Assembly: GCA_964621555.1 (NCBI GenBank) | Contig: CAZUOO010000021.1 | Coordinates: 1 to 13,855, forward strand | DNA length: 13,855 bases | Reading direction: 5' to 3' | Source of the DNA: UBA2022 sp964621555 | Lineage (GTDB): Bacteria > Patescibacteriota > Dojkabacteria > SC72 | Shown: piece after piece, positions 1 through 6,109 of the stretch | How the letters are laid out: the number at the start of each line of letters is the position of its first letter | Position numbering within the stretch: the stretch's first letter is position 1 | The notes under the pieces: generated by a model | The model's input: the letters and a program-made list of their open reading frames with translations, nothing else | Databases searched by the model: none | Told to the model about the DNA's origin: nothing | Made by a program: the position numbers and the translations under genes

Positions 1-237
1 TGTTAATTGAAATTTCATCTGTAGGGGATATGAATGATTTGTTGCAATCACTCCTAAGCTAAATGGTGCCTTAAATTTGGGTGGCTCAAGGATGTAACCT
101 GTGGCAGTGGCAAGTTGATCAGGTGATACTTCTGGGGGGAGCATAGACGTGAGAATTGAGGCTTGTGCTTGTAGTGTTTCAAAGTATCTAAAACTTTGCT
201 CTGGAGTTTGGTTTTGGATATCTCCAATTACTGCCAT
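1..237 (-). CDS. Unrecognised protein, N-terminal 79 residues only (runs off the window)
   Basis: Reading leftwards from an ATG at 237-235, the frame is open for 79 codons to the window edge, so only the N-terminus is visible. It begins MAVIGDIQNQTPEQSFRYFE and continues with a Gln/Ala-rich stretch and a Pro-rich part (LPPEVSPDQL, then LEPPKFKAPF). I see no signal peptide, membrane segment or catalytic motif and do not recognise a family. Support for a real gene: an uninterrupted frame with ordinary amino-acid composition, and a TATACT -10 box ending 7 bases before the ATG, matching the promoter style of neighbouring genes. It is divergent from the mreB-like gene, with 85 bases between the two start codons. 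Function unknown. Confidence 0.6.
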   Translation of the reverse strand, partial: MAVIGDIQNQTPEQSFRYFETLQAQASILTSMLPPEVSPDQLATATGYILEPPKFKAPFSLGVIATNHSYPLQMKFQLT

Positions 238-244
238 TTAAATA

Positions 245-250
245 AGTATA
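245..250 (-). promoter_or_regulatory. -10 box of the leftward partial gene, leaderless type
   Basis: On the - strand TATACT (250 to 245) is followed by 7 bases and then the ATG at 237, so transcription would begin at or beside the start codon. The box sits in a 10-bp perfect palindrome (AGTATATACT, 245-254), so the + strand also carries TATACT at 249-254. No good -35 is visible. Confidence 0.45.
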
Positions 251-287
251 TACTAATGAGGATAAATTTCCTAAACATATTTCTCTG

Positions 288-317
288 TTGGTTCTATTCG
301 TATATTTATCATATAAT
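288..317 (+). promoter_or_regulatory. Promoter of the mreB-like gene, leaderless type
   Basis: A perfect -10 TATAAT (312-317) lies 5 bases before the ATG at 323. A partial -35 TTGGTT (288-293) stands 18 bases upstream of it. The expected transcription start falls on the first base of the start codon, giving a leaderless mRNA, and no Shine-Dalgarno sequence precedes the ATG. This is probably the main promoter of the 323-4264 gene run. Confidence 0.55.
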
Positions 318-322
318 CAACT

Positions 323-1342
323 ATGAGTATTTTTGGTAAAAAAGTGGGAATAGATTTGGGAACAGCGAACTCCATTGTTTTTGTGGAGGGTGAGGGGATT
401 GTACTAATGGAACCAACCGTGGTTGCTATCGATGTTAATAAATTCACTGTGATTGCAGTTGGGCAACAGGCAAAGGAGATGATTGGAAAGACCCCAGACA
501 ATATTGTAGCTAAAAGACCCTTAAGGAGTGGTGTAATTGCTGATTCAAGGGTAACTGAGGCATTGTTAAAGTATTTTTTAAATAAAGCGCTTGGGGCTTC
601 TAAACTATTTAAGCCCGAGGTTATGATCTCTGTTCCTGCAGGAATTACATCTGTTGAGGAGAGAGCTGTATTGAAGGCCGCTTTTGGAGCGGGGGCTAGG
701 AAGGTTAATCTTCTTCCCGAGCCTCTTCTTGCTGCCCTTGGTGCTGGCCTACCTATAGAGACTTCTTCAGGGAATATGATTGTTAATCTTGGTGGCGGTA
801 CTGCTGAGATCGCGGTTATATCTCTGGATGGAATTGTTGAATTCAACTCTCTGCGTGTAGCAGGTGATGCACTTAACGAAGCTATAATCGCATACATGAG
901 AAGAAGAAGAGGGATATTGATTGGTGAGCAGAGTGCAGAGGCAATTAAAATGAAAATTGGCTCAGCTATCAAAGTTGAGAATCCTAAATATATGGAGATT
1001 AAGGGGAGGGATGTGGCAGGAGGAATGCCTAAGTCATTGAAGATTGATTCTAATGAGGTTGCAGAAGCTTTGAAACTACCTCTTTCCAAGATAATTGCCT
1101 CTATTAAAGAGGTGTTGGAAAGAACACCTCCTGAGCTTGCTGCAGATATTATAGATAGGGGGATGGTTATGAGTGGTGGTACATCTTTATTAAAGAATCT
1201 TGATAAGTTGTTTGCTCGTGCTACTGGTGTTCCAGCTCATGTAGCGGACGAACCTTTGTTTTGTGTAGCTAAAGGAACAGGTATGGCATTGGAGCTGATT
1301 AGTAGTGGGGATAGGGTATTTACCAAAGAGCTTTCTAATTAA
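323..1342 (+). CDS. mreB: MreB-like rod-shape-determining actin homologue
   Basis: The 339-residue protein has the full MreB layout and usual length. Phosphate-1 loop GIDLGTANS is at 9-17, the LPEPLLAALGAG segment with the likely catalytic Glu at about 133, phosphate-2 loop NLGGGTAEIAVIS at 155-167, LRVAGDALNEAI at 177-188, a GEQSAEAIKMKIGSA stretch at 201-215, and the adenosine loop VMSGGTSLL at 282-290. MreB polymerises under the inner membrane with ATP and positions cell-wall synthesis. Oddities: the phosphate-2 Asp common to MreB (DIGGGT) is Asn155, and the RVAGDxxDE motif has Asn for its second Asp, so nucleotide hydrolysis may be altered. No mreC or mreD follows; the next gene starts one base after the stop and is a polysaccharide-polymerase type. 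The start is supported by the TATAAT just upstream. A divergent MreB paralogue rather than the cell's main MreB is possible. Confidence 0.92.
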   Translation: MSIFGKKVGIDLGTANSIVFVEGEGIVLMEPTVVAIDVNKFTVIAVGQQAKEMIGKTPDNIVAKRPLRSGVIADSRVTEALLKYFLNKALGASKLFKPEVMISVPAGITSVEERAVLKAAFGAGARKVNLLPEPLLAALGAGLPIETSSGNMIVNLGGGTAEIAVISLDGIVEFNSLRVAGDALNEAIIAYMRRRRGILIGEQSAEAIKMKIGSAIKVENPKYMEIKGRDVAGGMPKSLKIDSNEVAEALKLPLSKIIASIKEVLERTPPELAADIIDRGMVMSGGTSLLKNLDKLFARATGVPAHVADEPLFCVAKGTGMALELISSGDRVFTKELSN

Positions 1343-1343
1343 T

Positions 1344-2561
1344 ATGGGGTACCTGTTATCCATCTTTCTATTCTTTCTAGTTGCAGGTAGGCTTTCACTA
1401 ATTGTTGATATATTTACTGAGGCTGATATTCCTTCTCGTATCCTAACTAAAGCTGTATGGATAGCCGTCTATATTGTCGGATTAGCAGTCGTACTGGTGG
1501 TCTGCAAATTTGATGCCAGGTATCTATATAATACTGTTAAGGCTGGGTTAGTTCAGTATAAATGGATCTTGCTATCAATGTTGGTATTCATATTAGTTTC
1601 TTTGATTGGATTGGTATTTAGTTTTAACGTCAGAGAGAGTGTTATGGGGTTGGTATATTATATTATTCTTTTCTCTCTCTTTCTTTTTGGATCTATGCTA
1701 GGGAAGAAAGGTGATGGCCGGAATTTTGTTACTGGGTTGTTCTACGGTACCTTGGCTTTGATTTTGGTAGGGGGGTTGCAATATGTTGACTATAGAATAA
1801 ATCAGAATGTGGGTTCGTTTATATCTTTATTTGATAGTGGTGGGTTTGTTCCTGCATCAGCATTCAATTTCAGGACTGCTGATAATGGGCTTTTTCTTAG
1901 GCCCAGCTCCTTAATGATAGATGCTAATGTTTTTGCAGTATATCTCTCTATGATTATTATCTTTGTGCTTGATATGGTTGTGAGAAAGAAATCTACACTA
2001 TTATCACTTTTCACTGCCACAGTATCTGTTGTTATGCTTGTACTTACCGCTTCTAGAACTGGTGTTATTGCACTTGTAGTTGGCATTCTAAGCTACTTTA
2101 TATATAGATGGGTTGATAGTGGAGGGCTTCGTAGAGTTTTTAAAGGTGGGAGTTATGCCTTTGTGCCATTGTTTTTAGAGCGCTTTAACTTGAAAGACCT
2201 TTCTACAATGGAACATATTAACTACTGGATACAGTCGGTGAAGATCTTTCTTAAATATCCTTTCTTTGGTATTGGTCATGGTAATTTTCCGGCCTATTAT
2301 AGGGAGAAGGTTGATGCTACAGTAGCCTTTGCGACTCCACATTCAGTATATGCAAAGCTACTTGCAGAGGGAGGTGGGTTTGGAATTATTAGTTTTGGAA
2401 TGGTAATGGTTAGTCTGTTTGTTCAACTTCTTAAAAAGAGGTCGGCATTGCTAGTTTCTATATTTATTATGGTGGCGGTGGGGAATGTGACTTATGACTT
2501 CTTTATGACACCTTGGGTTTGGTTTTTGTTTGGAGTCTTTCTTTCTGAAATTGAATGGTAG
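1344..2561 (+). CDS. O-antigen ligase/polymerase family membrane protein (Wzy_C type)
   Basis: This 405-residue multi-pass membrane protein has about ten hydrophobic segments, beginning at 2-20, 36-54, 74-94 and 101-118. The features typical of O-antigen ligase/polymerase proteins are LTASRTG at 234-240 ending a helix, a large external loop, FFGIGHGNF at 307-315, and TPHSVYAKLLAEGG at 331-344 with the conserved His333. Family members join lipid-linked or secreted sugar chains on the outer face of the membrane; whether this one polymerises, or transfers to lipid or protein, cannot be told. The ATG at 1344 is chosen because it follows the mreB-like stop by one base, allowing translational re-initiation; an in-frame ATG at 1305 would overlap that gene by 38 bases with a non-hydrophobic extension. 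The neighbouring MreB-like protein and glycosyltransferase support a surface-polymer role. Confidence 0.82.
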   Translation: MGYLLSIFLFFLVAGRLSLIVDIFTEADIPSRILTKAVWIAVYIVGLAVVLVVCKFDARYLYNTVKAGLVQYKWILLSMLVFILVSLIGLVFSFNVRESVMGLVYYIILFSLFLFGSMLGKKGDGRNFVTGLFYGTLALILVGGLQYVDYRINQNVGSFISLFDSGGFVPASAFNFRTADNGLFLRPSSLMIDANVFAVYLSMIIIFVLDMVVRKKSTLLSLFTATVSVVMLVLTASRTGVIALVVGILSYFIYRWVDSGGLRRVFKGGSYAFVPLFLERFNLKDLSTMEHINYWIQSVKIFLKYPFFGIGHGNFPAYYREKVDATVAFATPHSVYAKLLAEGGGFGIISFGMVMVSLFVQLLKKRSALLVSIFIMVAVGNVTYDFFMTPWVWFLFGVFLSEIEW

Positions 2562-2565
2562 AATG

Positions 2566-2574
2566 TGGTAAAAT
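2566..2574 (+). promoter_or_regulatory. Possible extended -10 promoter before the PH-domain gene
   Basis: TGGTAAAAT resembles the extended -10 TGGTATAAT found at two other places in this window. It would start transcription near 2581, giving a leader of about 24 bases to the GTG at 2605. No clear -35 is present, and the gene may simply be read from the mreB-like promoter. Confidence 0.3.
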
Positions 2575-2604
2575 ATAGGTGTTATAAATTATTATTTACT
2601 ATAT

Positions 2605-3081
2605 GTGAGAAAATTATCAAGCACCGCAGTTTATAGCTTTTATTTTTCTTATCTATTTGTCACGTTATTTCTCTCATATATATCTATTGGGTTTTATCTA
2701 TTCGCTTTACAATCCTTGGACAATTATTCGACAATATACACTAATACAATATTATTTGCCCTTATTTGGACAGCCTTAGTATTTATAGTGGCCTTTATTT
2801 GGGCTAGACTATCGGTTGCAAATTATGGGTATGAACTATCGGAAGATGGGTTTAAGAAGGAGTCAGGGATTTTAGCAAAAAGGTATGTTGCAATACCATA
2901 TAGCAAGGTACAGAATATTGATATATACAGGAGTGTTGTAGATAGGTTGTTAGGATTGTCTACATTGATTATTCAGACAGCAGGTATTTCTGGTCAGGTT
3001 ATGAGTGAAGGCTTACTACCAGGTCTATCGGCTCAGGAAGCTGTTAAGGTTAGAGAAGAGATATTGAAGAAGGTTAAGTAG
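2605..3081 (+). CDS. Membrane-anchored bacterial PH-domain protein (bPH2/YdbS-like)
   Basis: The 158-residue protein has two membrane helices (about 10-35 and 45-68) followed by a cytosolic bacterial PH domain (bPH2, formerly DUF304; about 75-155). Telltale residues are YELSEDGFKKESGIL at 76-90, IPYSKVQNIDI at 97-107 and VVDRLLGLSTLIIQTAG at 111-127, which match the usual pattern of a tyrosine start, an IP-x-x-K-I/V-Q core and an R-x-x-G-L-x-T/S strand. These proteins occur singly or as pairs (YdbS/YdbT); their biochemical role is poorly defined and I assign none. The start is GTG, since the overlapping ATG two bases earlier runs straight into TGA. It lies 43 bases after the polymerase gene and 25 before the DUF1704 gene, in the same orientation. 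Confidence 0.8.
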   Translation: MRKLSSTAVYSFYFSYLFVTLFLSYISIGFYLFALQSLDNYSTIYTNTILFALIWTALVFIVAFIWARLSVANYGYELSEDGFKKESGILAKRYVAIPYSKVQNIDIYRSVVDRLLGLSTLIIQTAGISGQVMSEGLLPGLSAQEAVKVREEILKKVK

Positions 3082-3106
3082 ATTAATATTAGATAGGTTT
3101 AATACA

Positions 3107-4264
3107 GTGTTTATATTCCCAAAGAAGAGTAAAAGAAGTTTGAGTCAGATGGAGTTGATTGAGAAGCTTGATTTGCTTAAGCTTCCAACCGCTTACGTTT
3201 TTACACCTATTAACCTTGAAGAAGAGAAGGTCAAGTTTATGGAGTCTGAAACGTATAACCCTGTGTTTAAGTATAAGCCTGTGAAGAATGTAAATGCGGC
3301 GATATTAAAGGATCTTTCCAGCGTAGAAGAGGTTGTAGATGTGGATCCACGTATCTCCAACTTCTATTTGAAACTCATTGAGTCTAAGTCCGAGGTTAAC
3401 GATATGTTGGAAGCGGTGGGGGATAATGAGGCTGTGACTGAGATTTCTAGGAGAAGGTTTGGTAGGCCATCTGCGAAGTTATTTAAGAATGCTTCGTTGG
3501 TATTAAGAGGGAAGGTTGACGGGTATAATATTGCCCAGAAGAAGAAAGCCGAGAGAGAATTTGAATATGACGATATTGAGAGGATTATGAAGGGTTTTTT
3601 AAATGAATTTGGATTATCAGATTGGGTGGTGGCAAAGTCAGAAAGAATTGCAGATGAAGGTATGAAGGTTGGAGTGAAGAGGAAAGAGGTCCTTATTTCA
3701 GGGGATATTTCAAGGTCAAAACAGGATTTGCGTAGGTCAATCGTTCATGAGATTGGTGCGCATGTGCTAAGGTCTCATAATGGGATGAATTCTGGTGTTC
3801 CTGTGTTGTATAAGCCTAATCTACCTGAGTATCAAGATATAGAAGAGGGTTTGGCTACATACAATGAGGAGATTATGAACGTGCTCACATATGATGCTCT
3901 TAAGAGGAAAGCTACATTTAGTTGGTTACTGTATTGGGGGGAGAGTGTTAGTTTTAGAGATTTGTATAATGCAATGAGGTCGTTTTTGGCGAGTAATCTA
4001 GCATTTGATTTTGCATATAGAGTTAAAAGAGGGCTTGGAGATACCTCGTTACCAGGGTTATATTATAAAGATGTAGTGTATTTTAGAGGGTATAGAAGAG
4101 TTAGGAAAGCTATCTCTGAAGACTCATCGCTATTTGCCAAGCTGTATGCTGGGAAAATAAGTATGAAACAGGTTTCGTGGGTTGAAGATGGGTTGATACC
4201 AAAGCCAACCATAATACCTGATGTAAAAAGGTTTAATGAGATATTTAAGAAGCTAGGAATCTAG
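3107..4264 (+). CDS. DUF1704 (QEGLA-motif) family zinc metallopeptidase, tubulin-carboxypeptidase-like
   Basis: The 385-residue protein carries HEIGAHVLR at 214-222, an HExxxH zinc site (His214, Glu215, His219), and IEEGLATYNE at 245-254, the QEGLA-like motif whose Glu247 would be the third zinc ligand. This pair defines the DUF1704 family, which includes the eukaryotic MATCAP/KIAA0895-like enzymes that remove the C-terminal tyrosine from tubulin. Bacterial members are often found beside ATP-grasp ligases and are thought to cleave ligated residues from peptides or proteins. Residues 1-150 are variable; the C-terminal half is helical and basic. No signal peptide is seen, so it is probably cytosolic. 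The GTG start gives MFIFPKKSK; an ATG at 3149 is an alternative. Its stop overlaps that of the opposing ATP-grasp gene in a shared CTAG. Substrate unknown. Confidence 0.85.
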   Translation: MFIFPKKSKRSLSQMELIEKLDLLKLPTAYVFTPINLEEEKVKFMESETYNPVFKYKPVKNVNAAILKDLSSVEEVVDVDPRISNFYLKLIESKSEVNDMLEAVGDNEAVTEISRRRFGRPSAKLFKNASLVLRGKVDGYNIAQKKKAEREFEYDDIERIMKGFLNEFGLSDWVVAKSERIADEGMKVGVKRKEVLISGDISRSKQDLRRSIVHEIGAHVLRSHNGMNSGVPVLYKPNLPEYQDIEEGLATYNEEIMNVLTYDALKRKATFSWLLYWGESVSFRDLYNAMRSFLASNLAFDFAYRVKRGLGDTSLPGLYYKDVVYFRGYRRVRKAISEDSSLFAKLYAGKISMKQVSWVEDGLIPKPTIIPDVKRFNEIFKKLGI

Positions 4265-5202
4265 ATTGATTCTAGGATTGCCTTAGCCACATTTACAAAC
4301 TCTCCCTCTGATTTAGTTTCAAAAGCTTTAAATCCAGGGTTGAAGCTAATTTCTTGTAATACTGGAGTGTCTCCTTTTATCATCATATCTACTGCCATGA
4401 AGTCAGCTTTGAACACTTTCGCTACCTTTAGTGCAAATTCCTTAAGGTCAGCTCTTTCATTTAGATCTAATTTGCTATATTCTCCTCCATTTACTGTGAT
4501 GAAATTCTTGGTGGCCCTTCTACTGAATCCCGCAAATGCTTCGCCTCCTTTTACAAACACTCTGAAGTCTTCTCCTGAATCTAGAAATTCTTGTGAGATG
4601 TATTCATCGAGCTTTTTATCCTTGAGGAACTCCTGCTGGAACTCTGCTTCGTTATTTACGAGGAAGACGTTCTTCTTAATTTTCTCTTTCCCGTCGATTA
4701 GTCGTAAATCGTTCTCTCCAGCGTACTGTTTTACAATCATTGGATATGGGAATGAAGGATGTTCCACGGAGTATTTACCACTAGCCCTATAGAGTGTGTC
4801 GGTTACGGGTATTCCATTTTGTACACATAAGTATGTAATGTATATTTTGTCGTAGTAGTGGGTGAATTTTATAGATTCTGAGTTTTGTATTTTTATTTTC
4901 TTATCTGGATTGTTACTATTATGTTGCTCAATATAGTCTACAATGATCCTTCTTGTTTCATACTCAATCTGCTTATCTAGCCTCATTCCTCTGAAAAAGA
5001 TGTGGGTGAAGTTCTCGATATTTTCCCCCTGTACAGTTATTGTGGTCTTTCCATCTACAAATGCAATTTCAATCTCATCGTTATATGCAACTGTATGGGC
5101 GATATTCATTAGATCTAGCTCTTCCATCAACCTTGTAAGTACGAAGGAGTATTTCTTTTCTGTTTCAACTCTCTGTTTCTTATCTAGGATTAGGTATCTC
5201 AT
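4261..5202 (-). CDS. RimK-like ATP-grasp ligase (stand-alone)
   Basis: The 313-residue protein has a RimK-style N-terminal part (1-115, ending in a THIFFRGM strand at 66-73), then SIKFTHYYDK and NGIPVTDT at 110-136, and an ATP-grasp core. Candidate ATP and metal residues are Lys158 in PMIVKQY, Glu205, Asp212 and Arg214 in EDFRVFV, Arg228/Arg229, Asp272 in FMAVDMM and Glu284 in LQEISFNPGF. The family joins a carboxylate to an amine through an acyl phosphate; relatives add Glu to proteins or small molecules. Oddity: the usual metal-binding E-x-N is E-x-S (Ser286), with Asn288 two positions later; the three other ATP-grasp proteins here keep E-x-N. It is transcribed alone from a TGGTATAAT promoter and shares its stop region with the DUF1704 gene, a plausible antagonist. 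Substrate unknown. Confidence 0.85.
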   Translation of the reverse strand: MRYLILDKKQRVETEKKYSFVLTRLMEELDLMNIAHTVAYNDEIEIAFVDGKTTITVQGENIENFTHIFFRGMRLDKQIEYETRRIIVDYIEQHNSNNPDKKIKIQNSESIKFTHYYDKIYITYLCVQNGIPVTDTLYRASGKYSVEHPSFPYPMIVKQYAGENDLRLIDGKEKIKKNVFLVNNEAEFQQEFLKDKKLDEYISQEFLDSGEDFRVFVKGGEAFAGFSRRATKNFITVNGGEYSKLDLNERADLKEFALKVAKVFKADFMAVDMMIKGDTPVLQEISFNPGFKAFETKSEGEFVNVAKAILESI

Positions 5203-5231
5203 ATATAGATGGAAAATAACTTATATATTGA

Positions 5232-5240
5232 ATTATACCA
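5232..5240 (-). promoter_or_regulatory. Extended -10 promoter of the stand-alone ATP-grasp gene
   Basis: Read on the - strand this is TGGTATAAT, a perfect TATAAT with the TGn extension. Transcription would start near 5225, about 23 bases before the ATG at 5202. The lack of a recognisable -35 fits an extended -10 promoter. The identical 9-mer serves the ligase cluster at 13414-13422. Confidence 0.6.
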
Positions 5241-5267
5241 ATATTAATAACAGAATTATAGTTGTGA

Positions 5268-5273
5268 TATACT
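5268..5273 (+). promoter_or_regulatory. -10 box of the alpha/beta hydrolase gene, leaderless type
   Basis: TATACT is followed by 8 bases and then the ATG at 5282, so transcription would begin at about 5280-5282. The -35 is weak. The last two bases of the box are the first two of the 12-bp inverted repeat at 5272-5300, so a protein bound there would block this promoter. Confidence 0.5.
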
Positions 5274-5300
5274 TTAGAACTATGGATTATAGTTCTAAAG
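5272..5300. repeat. 12-bp perfect inverted repeat over the hydrolase start codon
   Basis: The arms CTTTAGAACTAT (5272-5283) and ATAGTTCTAAAG (5289-5300) are exact reverse complements separated by the 5 bases GGATT. The left arm covers the end of the -10 box and the first two bases of the ATG; the right arm lies in codons 3-7. The 9-mer ATTATAGTT, part of the right half, also occurs upstream at 5255-5263. It could be a repressor operator, or an mRNA hairpin hiding the start codon if transcription begins further upstream. Confidence 0.7.
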
Positions 5301-6109
5301 AAGTTAAAGGGATTAAGGTTAATTATGTGGACCAGGGGAGTGGTTGTCCTGTTTTCTTCATACCTCCATGGGGGTCATCAAGTCTCGCATTTGAAGGGTT
5401 AAGTCGGATGATTGCTAAGGATAATGTGAGGACTATTCGTCTTGACCTACCAGGGTGGGGGAAAATGTCCAAAGAGCGTCTTCCAAAGAAAGACTTTGAT
5501 TCGTATGTGGATCTTGTTTCTGACTTTATTAACTCATTTGGGTTTAAGAGTTATGCCACCCTTGGGTACTCACTTGGTGCCACTTTCATTCTTTCAGGAA
5601 TTGCTAGGGGGTTGATACATCCTCAGAAGAATATTGTAGTTTCAGGTTTTCATAGCAGGAGGAATATCTTTGAGGTTGAGTCTAGATTGAAGAGGAATGT
5701 AGAGTTATATGGAAGGACTAGGAACTCTAAAATCCCGATTCAATTATTCAAATCTGTGGTCAAAATCTTCTATCTTTTTGATATGGTTACGAATAGGGTG
5801 TACTTTACACAAGCCCCATACTATATGCGATTAATATTTTCAGACGCTATGAATGGGGACATGGAGAGTGCAATGACTCCAATATTTACGCTCAGGGATC
5901 ATAGTGAGGAGGATTTTAAGAACTATAAAGGGAAGAGCTTGGTGGTATATAGTGCTAATGAGCCTTGGTATTACAAACAATTTACAGATGAAATAGCTCA
6001 AATGTTTAACGTTGAGCCAGTATCCGTAGACGCTCAGAGTCATAGACATCTTTCTTTTGAGCCCGATAAGTCATACAATGTAATTAGAGATTTTATCCTT
6101 AATAAATAA
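5282..6109 (+). CDS. Alpha/beta-hydrolase fold protein
   Basis: The 275-residue protein has the fold's usual landmarks: a small N-terminal sheet (VNYVDQGSGCPVFFIPPWG, 13-31, where PPWG takes the HGxP oxyanion position), TIRLDLPGWGKM at 51-62, the nucleophile elbow GYSLGA at 95-100 with Ser97, and a C-terminal SHRHLSFEPD at 253-262 with the catalytic His at 254 or 256. The acid position after strand 6 (VVYSANEPWY, 221-230) has Asn226-Glu227 rather than the usual Asp, so Glu227 may serve. Residues 125-205 form the variable lid. The substrate is not identifiable; esters, thioesters or lipids are all possible. The ATG at 5282 is chosen from the TATACT box just upstream and because homology begins there; the frame stays open upstream only across the antisense of the ATP-grasp gene. 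The stop overlaps the next gene by one base (TAATG), so the two are coupled. Confidence 0.8.
   Translation: MDYSSKEVKGIKVNYVDQGSGCPVFFIPPWGSSSLAFEGLSRMIAKDNVRTIRLDLPGWGKMSKERLPKKDFDSYVDLVSDFINSFGFKSYATLGYSLGATFILSGIARGLIHPQKNIVVSGFHSRRNIFEVESRLKRNVELYGRTRNSKIPIQLFKSVVKIFYLFDMVTNRVYFTQAPYYMRLIFSDAMNGDMESAMTPIFTLRDHSEEDFKNYKGKSLVVYSANEPWYYKQFTDEIAQMFNVEPVSVDAQSHRHLSFEPDKSYNVIRDFILNK

Noticed and set aside
271..1089. Long leftward open frame (272 codons) across the mreB-like gene
   Set aside because: It is antisense to a clearly conserved MreB, its Ser/Ile/Pro-rich product resembles no family, and it has no promoter of its own.
1305..1343. Earlier ATG for the polymerase gene
   Set aside because: It overlaps the MreB-like C-terminus and adds a non-hydrophobic leader; the ATG at 1344 fits stop-start coupling.
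4943..5281. N-terminal extension of the alpha/beta hydrolase frame
   Set aside because: It runs through the antisense of the ATP-grasp gene and the promoter region; hydrolase homology begins at the ATG at 5282.
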